A DNA stretch of 64,000 nt from Rubrivivax sp. (lineage in GTDB: Bacteria; Pseudomonadota; Gammaproteobacteria; Burkholderiales; Burkholderiaceae_C): NCBI GenBank assembly GCA_021300575.1, contig JAJTDM010000007.1, positions 1 to 64,000 on the forward strand. Reading direction: 5' to 3'. The position numbers and the translations under genes were made by a program. Shown here one piece after another: positions 20,769-29,615 of this stretch. Every line of letters begins with the position of its first letter. Within the stretch, counting starts at the first letter, position 1. The notes below the pieces were generated by a model. The model was not told the DNA's origin. It was given only the letters and a program-made list of their open reading frames with translations, and ran no database searches.

Positions 20769-22358
20769 ATGACATCCACACACAAAGGTGGCTTGGTGAC
20801 GCATCACAGCGTGGACCTGTCGACCGGATGGATCCGGGTCGAGACCCGTAGCGGCCCCGTCCTGGGACGCTGCGGTGACACGGTACAGACCTTCCTCGGC
20901 TTGCCGTTCGCGGCACCCCCGGTGGGACCGCTGAGGTTCAAGTCGCCCGCACCTGTGCAGCCCTGGACAAGCCCACGTCGCGCGGACAACTTCGCGCCAG
21001 CTTGCCCGCATCTTCACTATTTCGACCCCACCGAGCGCGGTGCCGACGTGATGGACGAGGACTGTCTGGCATTGAACGTGTGGACACCCGCGGCCGACCG
21101 AAGCCGCCGACCGGTGATGGTGTGGATCCACGGCGGCGGCAACGTCGGCGGCAGCGCGCGCAACAGCCAGTACGACGGCGCAAGACTGGCGCGACGCGGC
21201 GACGTCGTGGTTGTGACGATCCAGTACCGCCTGGGTGTGCTGGGGTTCCTCGAATTCTCCGACATCGGCGGCGAGGACTTCGCCGGCGGCGGCAACGCGG
21301 CCCTGCTGGACGTCATTCAGGCCCTCGAGTGGGTGCGCGACAACGTCCTGGCCTTTGGTGGAGATCCTGGCAACGTCACGGTCTTTGGCGAGTCGGCCGG
21401 CGCAGACCATGTGCAGCGCCTGATGGTCGCACCGCGGGCACAGGGCCTGTTCCACCGGGCGATCATCCAGAGCGGCATCCTGACGGACCTCCACCCGCGG
21501 GAGCGGTCTGCACACAACGCAGCGCTGCTGCTCCAGACCAGCGGCATGAGTCTGCGAGAGTTACAAGATCTCCCGTGGCCGGCACTCCTGGCGCTGGCCG
21601 AGCGAACCGGTTTCGTCTTTCCCTGGTGCAAGCCCAACCTCGACGGAGTCGTCCTGCACGAGCAACCGCGGCACGGCCTCGCGCATGGGCGCTGCGCACC
21701 CGTGCCTGTCCTGATCGGAACGACACTTGAGGAGACCCGGTACTTCTCGGCCGTGTGCGCCGATCCCGATGACCCCGGGATGACACCCGAGGCCTTCAGT
21801 GACGGCATCCTGGGCGATCCGGCCAGTCTCGTGCCCTTCTTCGGGGATGAATCTCAGCGGGTCATCGACCTGTACCTGAAGGCCTACCCGTCCCGCCACG
21901 AGGCGGCGGTCGCATTGTCGACCGACGGGCTGATCCGCGTCATGTCCACGCGGTTCGCGGCAGCCTGCAGCGAAAGTCAGCCTACCTGGATGTACCTGTT
22001 CGGTTTCCGCTCACCGGTCAAGGGGCGCACCGGGCAGGACTATGGCGCCTACCACTCCATCGAGATTCCGTTCGTGTTCGGCAACGATGGTCCTGAAGCC
22101 CAGACCGTGACGGCGCCGCGGGCCCAGTGGGGCTCGCTGTCGGATCAGATGATGGACGCCTGGACGGCCTTTGCCCGAAGCGGGGACCCCAACACACCAT
22201 CCTTGCCTTATTGGCCGCGCTACGACACCGCGCGTCGAGCGACCATGGCGCTCGACTTGCCATGTGCCGTGGTTGACGACCCGCGCGGCGACGAACGCGC
22301 GGCGTGGGATGGGGTTCCGCTGGAGACCAGGCGCTATTGGCCGTCGTGCCTTCGGTGA
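20769..22358 (+). CDS. Type-B carboxylesterase
   Basis: This 529-residue protein is a carboxylesterase/lipase type B. It shows the opening FLGLPFAAPPVGPLRF, the EDCLALNVWTP motif, the oxyanion segment WIHGGGNVGG and the nucleophile FGESAGA. The catalytic His is likely in YGAYHSIEIPFVFGN. No signal sequence is seen. Substrates of this family are esters and sometimes amides. It follows the S9 peptidase by about 67 bp on the same strand and precedes the gamma-glutamylpolyamine synthetase, so it may help release a polyamine or acid part of an imported conjugate. Confidence 0.88.
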   Translation: MTSTHKGGLVTHHSVDLSTGWIRVETRSGPVLGRCGDTVQTFLGLPFAAPPVGPLRFKSPAPVQPWTSPRRADNFAPACPHLHYFDPTERGADVMDEDCLALNVWTPAADRSRRPVMVWIHGGGNVGGSARNSQYDGARLARRGDVVVVTIQYRLGVLGFLEFSDIGGEDFAGGGNAALLDVIQALEWVRDNVLAFGGDPGNVTVFGESAGADHVQRLMVAPRAQGLFHRAIIQSGILTDLHPRERSAHNAALLLQTSGMSLRELQDLPWPALLALAERTGFVFPWCKPNLDGVVLHEQPRHGLAHGRCAPVPVLIGTTLEETRYFSAVCADPDDPGMTPEAFSDGILGDPASLVPFFGDESQRVIDLYLKAYPSRHEAAVALSTDGLIRVMSTRFAAACSESQPTWMYLFGFRSPVKGRTGQDYGAYHSIEIPFVFGNDGPEAQTVTAPRAQWGSLSDQMMDAWTAFARSGDPNTPSLPYWPRYDTARRATMALDLPCAVVDDPRGDERAAWDGVPLETRRYWPSCLR

Positions 22359-22456
22359 GTCGACGCCTGCCTCCGCACCGCGACTGGCCCGCCGGGGCTA
22401 TGGCGACCGGCGTTCGCCGCCCCTAGCATGAACCCGCCGCGTCCGAGGCACTCACC

Positions 22457-23824
22457 ATGTCGACTCCCAAGAACTTCAGCTTCAACGACCTTGAGCAGTG
22501 GCTCGACCAGCACCGTGTCACCGAGGTCGAGTGCCTGGTTCCCGATCTCACCGGCGTGGCCCGCGGGAAGATCTTGCCGCGCCAGAAGTTCACCGAAGAC
22601 CGCGGCATGCGCCTGCCGCAGGCGATCGTGGCCATGGGCGTCACGGGCGAGTTTCCGGAAGCAGGCCCGTACTACGACGTCATCCACCCCACCGACCGCG
22701 ACATGCACCTGCGGCCCGATCCGTCCACCGTGCGCATCGTGCCCTGGGCCACCGACCCCACGGCGCAGGTGATCCACGACTGCTACGACCGCGACGGGCA
22801 GCTTGTGCCCTTCGCGCCGCGCTCCGTGCTTCGTCGCGTGTGTGAACTGTTCGCAGCCGAAGGCTGGGAGCCCGTGGTGGCGCCCGAGCTGGAGTTCTAC
22901 CTCGTGGCCCGCAACACCGACCCCGACATGCCGCTGAAGCCACCTGTAGGCCGCAGCGGCCGTAGAGAAACCAGCCGCCAGGCCTACAGCATCGACGCCG
23001 TCAACGAGTTCGACCCGCTGTTCGAGGACGTGTACAAGTACTGCGAAAAGATGGAACTCAACGTCGACACGCTGATCCACGAGATGGGTGCCGGCCAGAT
23101 GGAGATCAACTTCTTCCATGCCCACCCGTTGGGTCTGGCTGACGAGGTTTTCTTCTTCAAGCGCACGGTGCGTGAGTGCGCTTTACGCCACGACATGTAT
23201 GCGACCTTCATGGCCAAGCCCATCGCGGGAGAGCCTGGCAGCGCCATGCACGTGCACCAGAGCCTCGTCAGCAGACGCACCGGCAAGAATCTCTTCAGCC
23301 ACGAAGACGGCAGCGCGAGCGATGAGTTCCGCTGGTACATGGGGGGGTTGCAGACGTACATCCCTGCTGCGATGGCCTTGTTCGCGCCGTACGTCAACAG
23401 CTACCGCCGCCTGTCACGTCACACTGCCGCGCCGATCAACATCCAATGGGGTACCGACAACCGAACCGTGGGCATTCGCTCCCCCGTGGCCTTTGCACAA
23501 GCGCGCCGTATCGAGAACCGGGTGATCGGCGCCGACGCCAACCCCTACATTGCCCTGGCCGCGACGCTGGCCTGCGGCTACCTGGGCATCAAGCACCGCA
23601 TCGAACCCCGGCCGGAGTGCGTGGGTGACGCCTACCTGGGTGACCATGATCTGCCTGGCAGCCTGGGCGAAGCCCTGGCCTTGTTGCGTGAGGAGAAGGC
23701 CTTGGCTTCCGTGCTCGGCGAAGACTTCGTCACGGTCTACACCGAGGTCAAGGAGATCGAGCATGCGGAGTTCATGAAGGTCATCTCGCCCTGGGAGCGT
23801 GAGCACCTGCTGCTGCATGTTTGA
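22457..23824 (+). CDS. Gamma-glutamylpolyamine synthetase (PuuA/SpuI type)
   Basis: This 455-residue glutamine-synthetase-fold enzyme probably joins glutamate to putrescine or another polyamine using ATP. Diagnostic segments are PDLTGVARGKILPR, the catalytic PELEFYLV, MGAGQMEINF, GSAMHVHQSL and DNRTVGIRSP. Overall it resembles PuuA/SpuI more than GlnA, which has a different N-terminus and an adenylylation loop. It is followed directly by a PuuB-like oxidase, as in the putrescine utilisation pathway. The start at 22457 fits family length. Confidence 0.88.
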   Translation: MSTPKNFSFNDLEQWLDQHRVTEVECLVPDLTGVARGKILPRQKFTEDRGMRLPQAIVAMGVTGEFPEAGPYYDVIHPTDRDMHLRPDPSTVRIVPWATDPTAQVIHDCYDRDGQLVPFAPRSVLRRVCELFAAEGWEPVVAPELEFYLVARNTDPDMPLKPPVGRSGRRETSRQAYSIDAVNEFDPLFEDVYKYCEKMELNVDTLIHEMGAGQMEINFFHAHPLGLADEVFFFKRTVRECALRHDMYATFMAKPIAGEPGSAMHVHQSLVSRRTGKNLFSHEDGSASDEFRWYMGGLQTYIPAAMALFAPYVNSYRRLSRHTAAPINIQWGTDNRTVGIRSPVAFAQARRIENRVIGADANPYIALAATLACGYLGIKHRIEPRPECVGDAYLGDHDLPGSLGEALALLREEKALASVLGEDFVTVYTEVKEIEHAEFMKVISPWEREHLLLHV

Positions 23825-23831
23825 GGCCAGC

Positions 23832-25127
23832 ATGACGCCGGCTGCTGTCGAACCCATTGCGCATGCGCCGTCCTACTACGCTGCCACGGCAGGGGCAATT
23901 CCTGAACGACCGCCGTTGCAAGGCCATGCCGACGCTGATGTCTGCATCGTCGGCGCCGGCTACACCGGCCTGTCGACGGCTCTTCATCTGGCCGAAGCTG
24001 GGCTGCGCGTTGTCGTGCTCGAGGCTGCACGGGTGGGCTGGGGGGCCTCGGGCCGCAACGGCGGCCAGATCGTGCACAGCTATTCACGCGACCTCGACGT
24101 CATCGAGCAGCGGCACGGCGCGGCGCAGGTCCAAGCGCTGGGTGCGATGGCCTTTGAGGGTGGGGCCATCATCCGCGAACGCGTGGCCCGCTACGGCATC
24201 GACTGTGACCTGAAGGACGGCTTGCTCTTTGCGGCGCTGACGGGCAAGCAGTTGAAGCAACTCGAGGCTCACAAGACCCTGTGGGAGCGGTACGGCCATC
24301 AGCAGCTTGAGCTGCTGGACGCAGCGGCCACACGTGCGGCGGTCGCAAGTGGTCGTTATCAGGGTGCACTGCTCGACCGTTCAGGCGGCCACTTTCACCC
24401 GCTGAAGCTGGCATTGGGCGAGGCGGCGGCCCTCGAATCCCTTGGCGGTGTCATCCATGAGCGCTCCAAGGTCACGGCCATTGAACGTGGCGCCAAGCCC
24501 ACGGTACGCACGGCCACAGGTGATGTGTCGGCCAGCTACGTGGTCGTCGCTGGAAATGCCTACTTGGGCGATCTTGAGCCGCGTCTGGCCGCAACGTCCA
24601 TGCCCTGCGGCACTCAAATCATCGCCACTGAGCCGTTGGGCGAGCGGTGGAAAGAGGTCATCCCTGCCGACTTCTGTGTCGAGGACTGCAACTTCCTGCT
24701 GGACTACTTCCGACTCTCTGCAGACCGGCGTTTGCTGTTCGGCGGCGGTGTGGTCTACGGTGCGCGCGACCTCTCCGACATCACAGCCAGCCTTCTCCCA
24801 AGCTTGTTACGGGTGTTTCCCCAACTGGCAGGCGTGCGCATCGACTACGCCTGGACCGGGAACTTCCTGCTGACGCTGTCCAGGCTGCCCCAAGTCGGTC
24901 GCCTCGACCACAACATCTTCTATTCGCAGGGTTGCTCGGGGCATGGTGTCACGTTCACACACCTGATCGGTCGCCTGTTGGGCGAGTTGATCCAGGGCCA
25001 AGCCGAGCGGTTCAGTGCGTTCGAGCAGCTCCCCCACCTGCCATTCCCGGGTGGGCGGCTCCTGCGGGTGCCGATGGCAGCGATGGGGGCCTGGTACTAC
25101 GGGTTGCGTGATCGGCTGGGGTTCTGA
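23832..25127 (+). CDS. puuB: FAD-dependent gamma-glutamylputrescine oxidase-like enzyme
   Basis: This 431-residue DAO-family flavoprotein carries the FAD-binding DVCIVGAGYTGLSTALHLAEAG near residues 42-63, then GWGASGRNGGQ, the usual PuuB/OrdL signature, and a C-terminal YSQGCSGHGVTFTHLIGRLLGEL. It would oxidise the product of the neighbouring synthetase to gamma-glutamyl-aminobutyraldehyde with H2O2. I chose the ATG at 23832 because GAGG lies 5 nt upstream; an in-frame ATG at 23817 overlaps the end of the synthetase gene. The next pathway steps (PuuC, PuuD) are not in the window. Confidence 0.87.
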   Translation: MTPAAVEPIAHAPSYYAATAGAIPERPPLQGHADADVCIVGAGYTGLSTALHLAEAGLRVVVLEAARVGWGASGRNGGQIVHSYSRDLDVIEQRHGAAQVQALGAMAFEGGAIIRERVARYGIDCDLKDGLLFAALTGKQLKQLEAHKTLWERYGHQQLELLDAAATRAAVASGRYQGALLDRSGGHFHPLKLALGEAAALESLGGVIHERSKVTAIERGAKPTVRTATGDVSASYVVVAGNAYLGDLEPRLAATSMPCGTQIIATEPLGERWKEVIPADFCVEDCNFLLDYFRLSADRRLLFGGGVVYGARDLSDITASLLPSLLRVFPQLAGVRIDYAWTGNFLLTLSRLPQVGRLDHNIFYSQGCSGHGVTFTHLIGRLLGELIQGQAERFSAFEQLPHLPFPGGRLLRVPMAAMGAWYYGLRDRLGF

Positions 25128-25272
25128 GATCTCAACCTTCGACTTATGGAGTTGGGTGTCTGCCGCGCAAGCCGGCGCGCAAGAGGTCATGGCCGGTACC
25201 AGCAGTCAGCTGTATCCTGGACGGTACCGATCGGCGGCACACCCTTGAACGAGTCTTGTGAACTGACATGCC

Positions 25273-25656
25273 ATGAACGACGAACTGCCCTTGCTGAAGC
25301 TGCAAGCTTTGATGCCAGGCCTGCCCGATTCAGACAGCCCGGCGCCAGAGCGTCTGATCGCTGGCAACCCGCGCCGAGATACCTGGAATCAGGTCGACGT
25401 GGAATTGACCAAGTGCCGCCTCTACTGTGGCCTCTGGCGCAGTGAGCCTGGTCATTGGCGGATCGAGATGGCCGCCTGCGAGCATGAACTGTTCACCGTG
25501 CTGCAGGGGCGCTGCCGTGTGCACCGTGACGATGGCTCGTTCCAAGAAGCAGGTGCTGGAGAGGCACTCTTCATTCCGGCGGGATTTCGCGGCTCTTTCG
25601 AAGTGCTTGAGGCGGTGACCAAGACATACGCCATCACCGTGTCACAGCCCGGTTGA
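25273..25656 (+). CDS. Small cupin-domain protein
   Basis: This 127-residue single-domain cupin (DUF861/EutQ-like look) contains EMAACEHELFTVLQGRCRVHRDDG and the second motif AGEALFIPAGFRGSFE. Metal ligands are less clear than in classic cupins: the usual HxH pair is replaced by a CEHE segment. It follows the oxidase by 145 bp on the same strand, and such small cupins often accompany PuuA/PuuB-type polyamine genes in proteobacteria. Its reaction is unknown. Confidence 0.8.
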   Translation: MNDELPLLKLQALMPGLPDSDSPAPERLIAGNPRRDTWNQVDVELTKCRLYCGLWRSEPGHWRIEMAACEHELFTVLQGRCRVHRDDGSFQEAGAGEALFIPAGFRGSFEVLEAVTKTYAITVSQPG

Positions 25657-25777
25657 ACGCCTACCTTTGGGGCAAGGGCGGAAGCCCGGGCCAACTTTTG
25701 AGCTGAGAGCACAACGCGTCGATGCTTCAGTCCGGCCTGACCATGGTGGCCTGCACATGTCCAGGCGCTGCCAAGGA

Positions 25778-25796
25778 CTTGTCAAAAGACTTTCAC
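25778..25796 (+). promoter_or_regulatory. Candidate Pho box upstream of phoX (25843)
   Basis: TTGTCAAAAGACTTTCACA has two half-sites (GTCA and TTCA cores) exactly 11 bp apart, like the PhoB consensus CTGTCAT-N4-CTGTCAT. It ends about 47 bp before the PhoX start and points toward it. Confidence 0.65.
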
Positions 25797-25842
25797 ACTT
25801 GGGCGGTCTACTGGCAGCAGTCGTCAACTCCCGAGTGCACAT

Positions 25843-28068
25843 ATGTCCTCCCATACCCCCGAACTCGATGCCATCTGCAACGAATCCGACAACCCGCACT
25901 TCCAGGATGTCCTGAAGCAAGCGCTGGCCCAGCCCAGCCGTCGGGCGCTGCTGCGCGGGAGCCTGGGCTTGGCTGGTCTGGCCGTGCTGCCGGGCTGTGC
26001 CACCGTGATGGGCGGCGCAGGCTCCAGTCCGGCCAAGGCCTTGGGATTTCCCAGCGTCGCCAAGACGCTGGTGGACGACGTGACCTTGCCCCCGGGCTAC
26101 CGCTACGCCGTGCTGCACGCCACGGGCGATGCGCTGAGGCCTTCGGTCTCGCCTTACTCCAACGCCGGCCTGGAGGCGGACGACTGGTCCATGCGCGTGG
26201 GTGACCACCACGACGGCATGGACCTGTACTTCATCGACGACAAGGGCCGCTACACCGAGCGCGACACCGGGCGTGCCGTGCTCGCCGTCAACCATGAGAG
26301 CTCGGCCGACGCCTTCTTCATGCACCCCAACGGCCAGACCTCCAACGGTGTGTCCGGCAAGAAGTTCACCCAATTCGGCAACTGGGACCTGGGCACCCGC
26401 CCTGCCGCCGAGGTGCTCAAGGAGATCAACCACCACGGCGTGTCGATGGTGGAGATCGTCAAGACGCCGCAGGGCTGGCGCATCAAGCCCGACTCGCCCC
26501 TGAACCGGCGTGTCACGGCGCAGACGCCCGTGCGCGTGGCCGGGCCGCGTGCGCACATCGACGCCATCCGCGCCCAGATGGTCACCCGCTGGGACACCGC
26601 CGGCGGCATGGCACGCGGCACCCTGAACAACTGCGGCCACGGCAAGACGCCCTGGGGCACCTACCTGGGCTGTGAAGAGAACTGGGCCTTCTACTTTGGC
26701 ATGTCCGCTGGCGGGGCAGCGCTGTCTCCGCGAGACTTGGCGTCGCGCCGACGCTATGGCGTCGTCAGCGCGCCGCCTGCTGCGAACGCCCAGCGCGCCG
26801 TCAGCCAGGGCTGGCACACGGTTTCCGCCACCGACGACCGCTTCTCGCGCTGGAATGTCGCCGCGCCTGGCCGCAACGCTGAAGCCGACTTCCGCAACGA
26901 GGCCAACACCTTCGGCTACAACGTGGAGATCGACCCGCTGGACGTCAACGCCACGCCTGCCAAGCGCGTGATCATGGGCCGGTTCGCGCATGAGGCCGCC
27001 GTGTGCAGCCTGCCTGCGGTGGGCAAGCCCCTGGCCTTCTACATGGGCTGCGACGCGCGCAACGAGTACATCTACAAGTTCGTCAGCACCGCCGCCTGGG
27101 ACCCGAAGGACATCGGCGGCGGCATCGCGGCGGGTGACAAGTACCTGAACGAGGGCAAGCTGTACGCAGCGCGCTTCGATGCCAGCGGCCAGGGTGAGTG
27201 GGTGGAACTGACCTTCGCCGACCCGCGCATTGCCAACTTCGCTGGCTTCAAGTTCGAGAACCAGGCCGACATCTACATCCACACCCGGCTGGCGGCCGAC
27301 GCCGTGGGCGCCACCAAGATGGACCGTCCCGAGTGGGGCGCCGTCAACTACCGCAACGGCGAGGTGTATTTCGCGCTGACGAACAACACCGCGGCCAACC
27401 GCACCCCAGGGCGGGTGGATGCCGCCAACCCGCGCGCCTACATGGACGTGGATGGCAAGAAGGGCATGGGCAACCCCAATGGCCACATCATCCGCTTCCG
27501 CGAGGACGGCTTCGCAGCCACCTCGACGAAGTTCACCTGGGACATCTTCCTGTTCGGTGCAGAGGACGATGCCGGTGAGGCCAATCTGTCCAAGCTGACG
27601 GCCGGCAACGCGTTTTCCTCCCCCGACGGCCTGTGGTTCAGCAAGGCCACCGGCATCTGCTGGATCCAGACCGACGACGGCGCCATGACGGACGAGTCGG
27701 GCTGCATGCTGCTGGCCGCGATTCCGGGCCAGGTGGGCGACGGCAGCAAGGTGACGGTGAACAATCGGATGGTGGTTAACGGCGTGGAGCAGACGGGCAA
27801 GCAGGAGACCTTCGTCGGCGCCACGCTGGGCGACGCCAAGTTGCGCCGCTTCCTGGTGGCACCTGCGGGCGCCGAGGTCACCGGGATCGCCGAGACGCCT
27901 GACGGCCGCACGCTGTTCATCAACATCCAGCACCCGGGCGAGAACACCAAGCCAGGTGGCGCGCCCGAGAGCCTCTGGCCCGGCAACAAGGGCTACGGCC
28001 GCCCGGGCCGCCCGCGCTCGGCCACCATCGTCATCACGCGTGACGACGGCGGGGTGATCGGGGTCTGA
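25843..28068 (+). CDS. phoX: PhoX-family alkaline phosphatase (first copy)
   Basis: This 741-residue protein has a Tat-like signal (SRRALLRGSLGLAGL) followed by a possible lipobox (VLPGCA). The PhoX/DUF839 propeller follows, with GDHHDGMDLYF, LAVNHESS, LNNCGHGKTPWGTYLGCEENW, KRVIMGRFAHEAA and the closing GRTLFINIQHPGE. PhoX enzymes are periplasmic or secreted Ca/Fe-dependent phosphatases that free phosphate from organic esters. A candidate Pho box lies upstream. A second, diverged PhoX is encoded at 40481-42553. The ATG at 25843 starts the typical long pre-Tat segment. Confidence 0.93.
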   Translation: MSSHTPELDAICNESDNPHFQDVLKQALAQPSRRALLRGSLGLAGLAVLPGCATVMGGAGSSPAKALGFPSVAKTLVDDVTLPPGYRYAVLHATGDALRPSVSPYSNAGLEADDWSMRVGDHHDGMDLYFIDDKGRYTERDTGRAVLAVNHESSADAFFMHPNGQTSNGVSGKKFTQFGNWDLGTRPAAEVLKEINHHGVSMVEIVKTPQGWRIKPDSPLNRRVTAQTPVRVAGPRAHIDAIRAQMVTRWDTAGGMARGTLNNCGHGKTPWGTYLGCEENWAFYFGMSAGGAALSPRDLASRRRYGVVSAPPAANAQRAVSQGWHTVSATDDRFSRWNVAAPGRNAEADFRNEANTFGYNVEIDPLDVNATPAKRVIMGRFAHEAAVCSLPAVGKPLAFYMGCDARNEYIYKFVSTAAWDPKDIGGGIAAGDKYLNEGKLYAARFDASGQGEWVELTFADPRIANFAGFKFENQADIYIHTRLAADAVGATKMDRPEWGAVNYRNGEVYFALTNNTAANRTPGRVDAANPRAYMDVDGKKGMGNPNGHIIRFREDGFAATSTKFTWDIFLFGAEDDAGEANLSKLTAGNAFSSPDGLWFSKATGICWIQTDDGAMTDESGCMLLAAIPGQVGDGSKVTVNNRMVVNGVEQTGKQETFVGATLGDAKLRRFLVAPAGAEVTGIAETPDGRTLFINIQHPGENTKPGGAPESLWPGNKGYGRPGRPRSATIVITRDDGGVIGV

Positions 28069-28187
28069 GCCCGGCTGCCGGGGGCTGCGCGCCTGAGCGC
28101 AAAGCTCTCGCGGCCCTTCGGGGGCGGGTCGGGAGCGGGCCCGGGGTCAGCCTTTCCCGCATCATGGGCTCGCACCCCGCTGCGGCG

Positions 28188-29372
28188 TCAGCTTGTCAGG
28201 GCCTGCGGTACCAGGTCTTCTGCCAAGACCTGTTGCAGGATGCCAGGGACTTCGCAGAGTGCGCGGTTGTCGATTTGCGCGGCGCGCGCGCGCCAGCGGG
28301 GCAGGTCGGTCAGGATGGCTTCGACCCCGGTGCGCACCTGTGAGAAGGCGGACAGCACGACACCCACCTGCGTCTGCCGGATCCACTCGGTGTTCCAGCG
28401 CTCCTGCGGCATCGTCCACGCGTTGCGGGTGACGACCACCGGCAGGCCGCAGTGCAGGGCCTCGCTGATGGAGCCCGGTCCGGGCTTGCCGATGAAGTAG
28501 TCTGCCAGGCGCATCCACTGCACGACCCCGTCGGTGAATCCCAGCACGTGGCGGGGTGCGCTGGCGCGCTGCGCTGCCAGCGAGCGTCGAAGTGACTCGT
28601 TGTGGCCGCACAGCAGGATCAGCGGCAGATGGTCCAGTTCTTCGGCAATCCGCAGCATGGCGCGTGCACCATGACCGCCGAACATCACGATGCCCACTGG
28701 CGCCTGCGGGTCCAGGCCCAGCTGACGCCGCCGTGCCGCGCGGTCATCGACGGCGGGCCGGTGAAAGTCCGGCGCCAGTATCATGCCCTGCACCCGGTGA
28801 ACCCGCTGCGCCGGGATGCCCTGCGAGAGGGCCTGTTCGACGGCATGGCCGGTGCCGCAGATCAGGTGTTCCGTGAAGCCGGGCTCCACCCAGAAGTGCG
28901 GCGGGAGGTCGGCCAGATCGGTCATCACCGTGACAAAGGGCGTTCGGGTCGGCAGGGCCTGGAGGCTTGCTCCCAGGGCCCGGTTGAAGTTGGGCACCAG
29001 CGACACCACCAGATCGGGGCGGGCCTGCTCCCAATGCCGCGCCAGACGGTCCACCATCTTCTCGTGGCCCAGGCGGATCATGGCCTGCAGCACCCGCAGT
29101 TCCGCCGCCAGGCCAACCGTGAAGCCGGTTGCCAGGCGCCTGTTGTAGTAGGCCTCGGGGGCGAATCCCGTCAGACGCAGAAACCGCTGATCCGGATCCA
29201 GCACCTGGAAGAGATCGACGAGACGAACCGTCCAATGCGGGTGGGTGACCGCCAACTGCGCCTGCAGCGCCCGAGCGGCTGCGACGTGGCCCCCTCCGGC
29301 ACGGAAGTAGACCAGGTCCAGGGTTGCCGGAAAGTCTCCAGTGATGGACAGGTTCAGAACAGGCGAGTGCAT
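28188..29372 (-). CDS. GT28 glycosyltransferase, MGDG synthase/MurG-like
   Basis: This 394-residue protein has the processive diacylglycerol glycosyltransferase/MGDG synthase look: an N-terminal acceptor domain with FRAGGGHVAAARALQAQL and DLFQVLD, and a C-terminal UDP-sugar-binding domain with VMFGGHGARAMLRIAEEL, LLCGHNESLRR and KPGPGSISEALHCGLPVVV. It probably adds a sugar to diacylglycerol or a related lipid at the membrane face. In phosphate-starved bacteria such glycolipids replace phospholipids, and a candidate Pho box lies upstream, so lipid remodelling is the best reading. The start at 29372 gives family-like length; the frame is open further upstream. It is divergent from the TRAP operon. 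Confidence 0.85.
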   Translation of the reverse strand: MHSPVLNLSITGDFPATLDLVYFRAGGGHVAAARALQAQLAVTHPHWTVRLVDLFQVLDPDQRFLRLTGFAPEAYYNRRLATGFTVGLAAELRVLQAMIRLGHEKMVDRLARHWEQARPDLVVSLVPNFNRALGASLQALPTRTPFVTVMTDLADLPPHFWVEPGFTEHLICGTGHAVEQALSQGIPAQRVHRVQGMILAPDFHRPAVDDRAARRRQLGLDPQAPVGIVMFGGHGARAMLRIAEELDHLPLILLCGHNESLRRSLAAQRASAPRHVLGFTDGVVQWMRLADYFIGKPGPGSISEALHCGLPVVVTRNAWTMPQERWNTEWIRQTQVGVVLSAFSQVRTGVEAILTDLPRWRARAAQIDNRALCEVPGILQQVLAEDLVPQALTS

Positions 29373-29476
29373 GGCCGTTGACCGTTTCCCCGGACGGGTG
29401 TCGCGCAGCCTCGGGGTCCAGGCGGCGGCGCTGGCAGCAGCACCCCGCCGCCCGTGCTCGATGTTCGGAGCGGCCC

Positions 29477-29493
29477 GTGACGGACCCGTGACA
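29477..29493 (-). promoter_or_regulatory. Candidate Pho box upstream of the GT28 gene
   Basis: Read on the minus strand, TGTCACGGGTCCGTCAC shows two GTCAC half-sites 11 bp apart, about 105 bp upstream of the glycosyltransferase start and pointing toward it. Confidence 0.55.
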
Positions 29494-29572
29494 GCACACG
29501 GCGGGTTTGGGGCCTCTGCAGCTCGGGCACGGGGCATCGAGCAGCCCGTGATGCGTGACTCACGACACCAGA

Positions 29573-29591
29573 CTGTCACGGAAGTTTCAAG
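29573..29591 (+). promoter_or_regulatory. Candidate Pho box upstream of the TRAP operon
   Basis: CTGTCACGGAAGTTTCAAG has half-sites with GTCA and TTCA cores 11 bp apart. It ends about 25 bp before the GTG start of tatT and points toward it, so the leader RNA would be short. Confidence 0.6.
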
Positions 29592-29615
29592 ATCACACCC
29601 CAGAATCTCGACCCA

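Noticed and set aside
25642..27933. 763-codon open frame opposite the first phoX
   Set aside because: It mirrors the PhoX gene on the other strand, is His/Val/Gly-rich as expected from codon-position bias, and has no recognisable domain.
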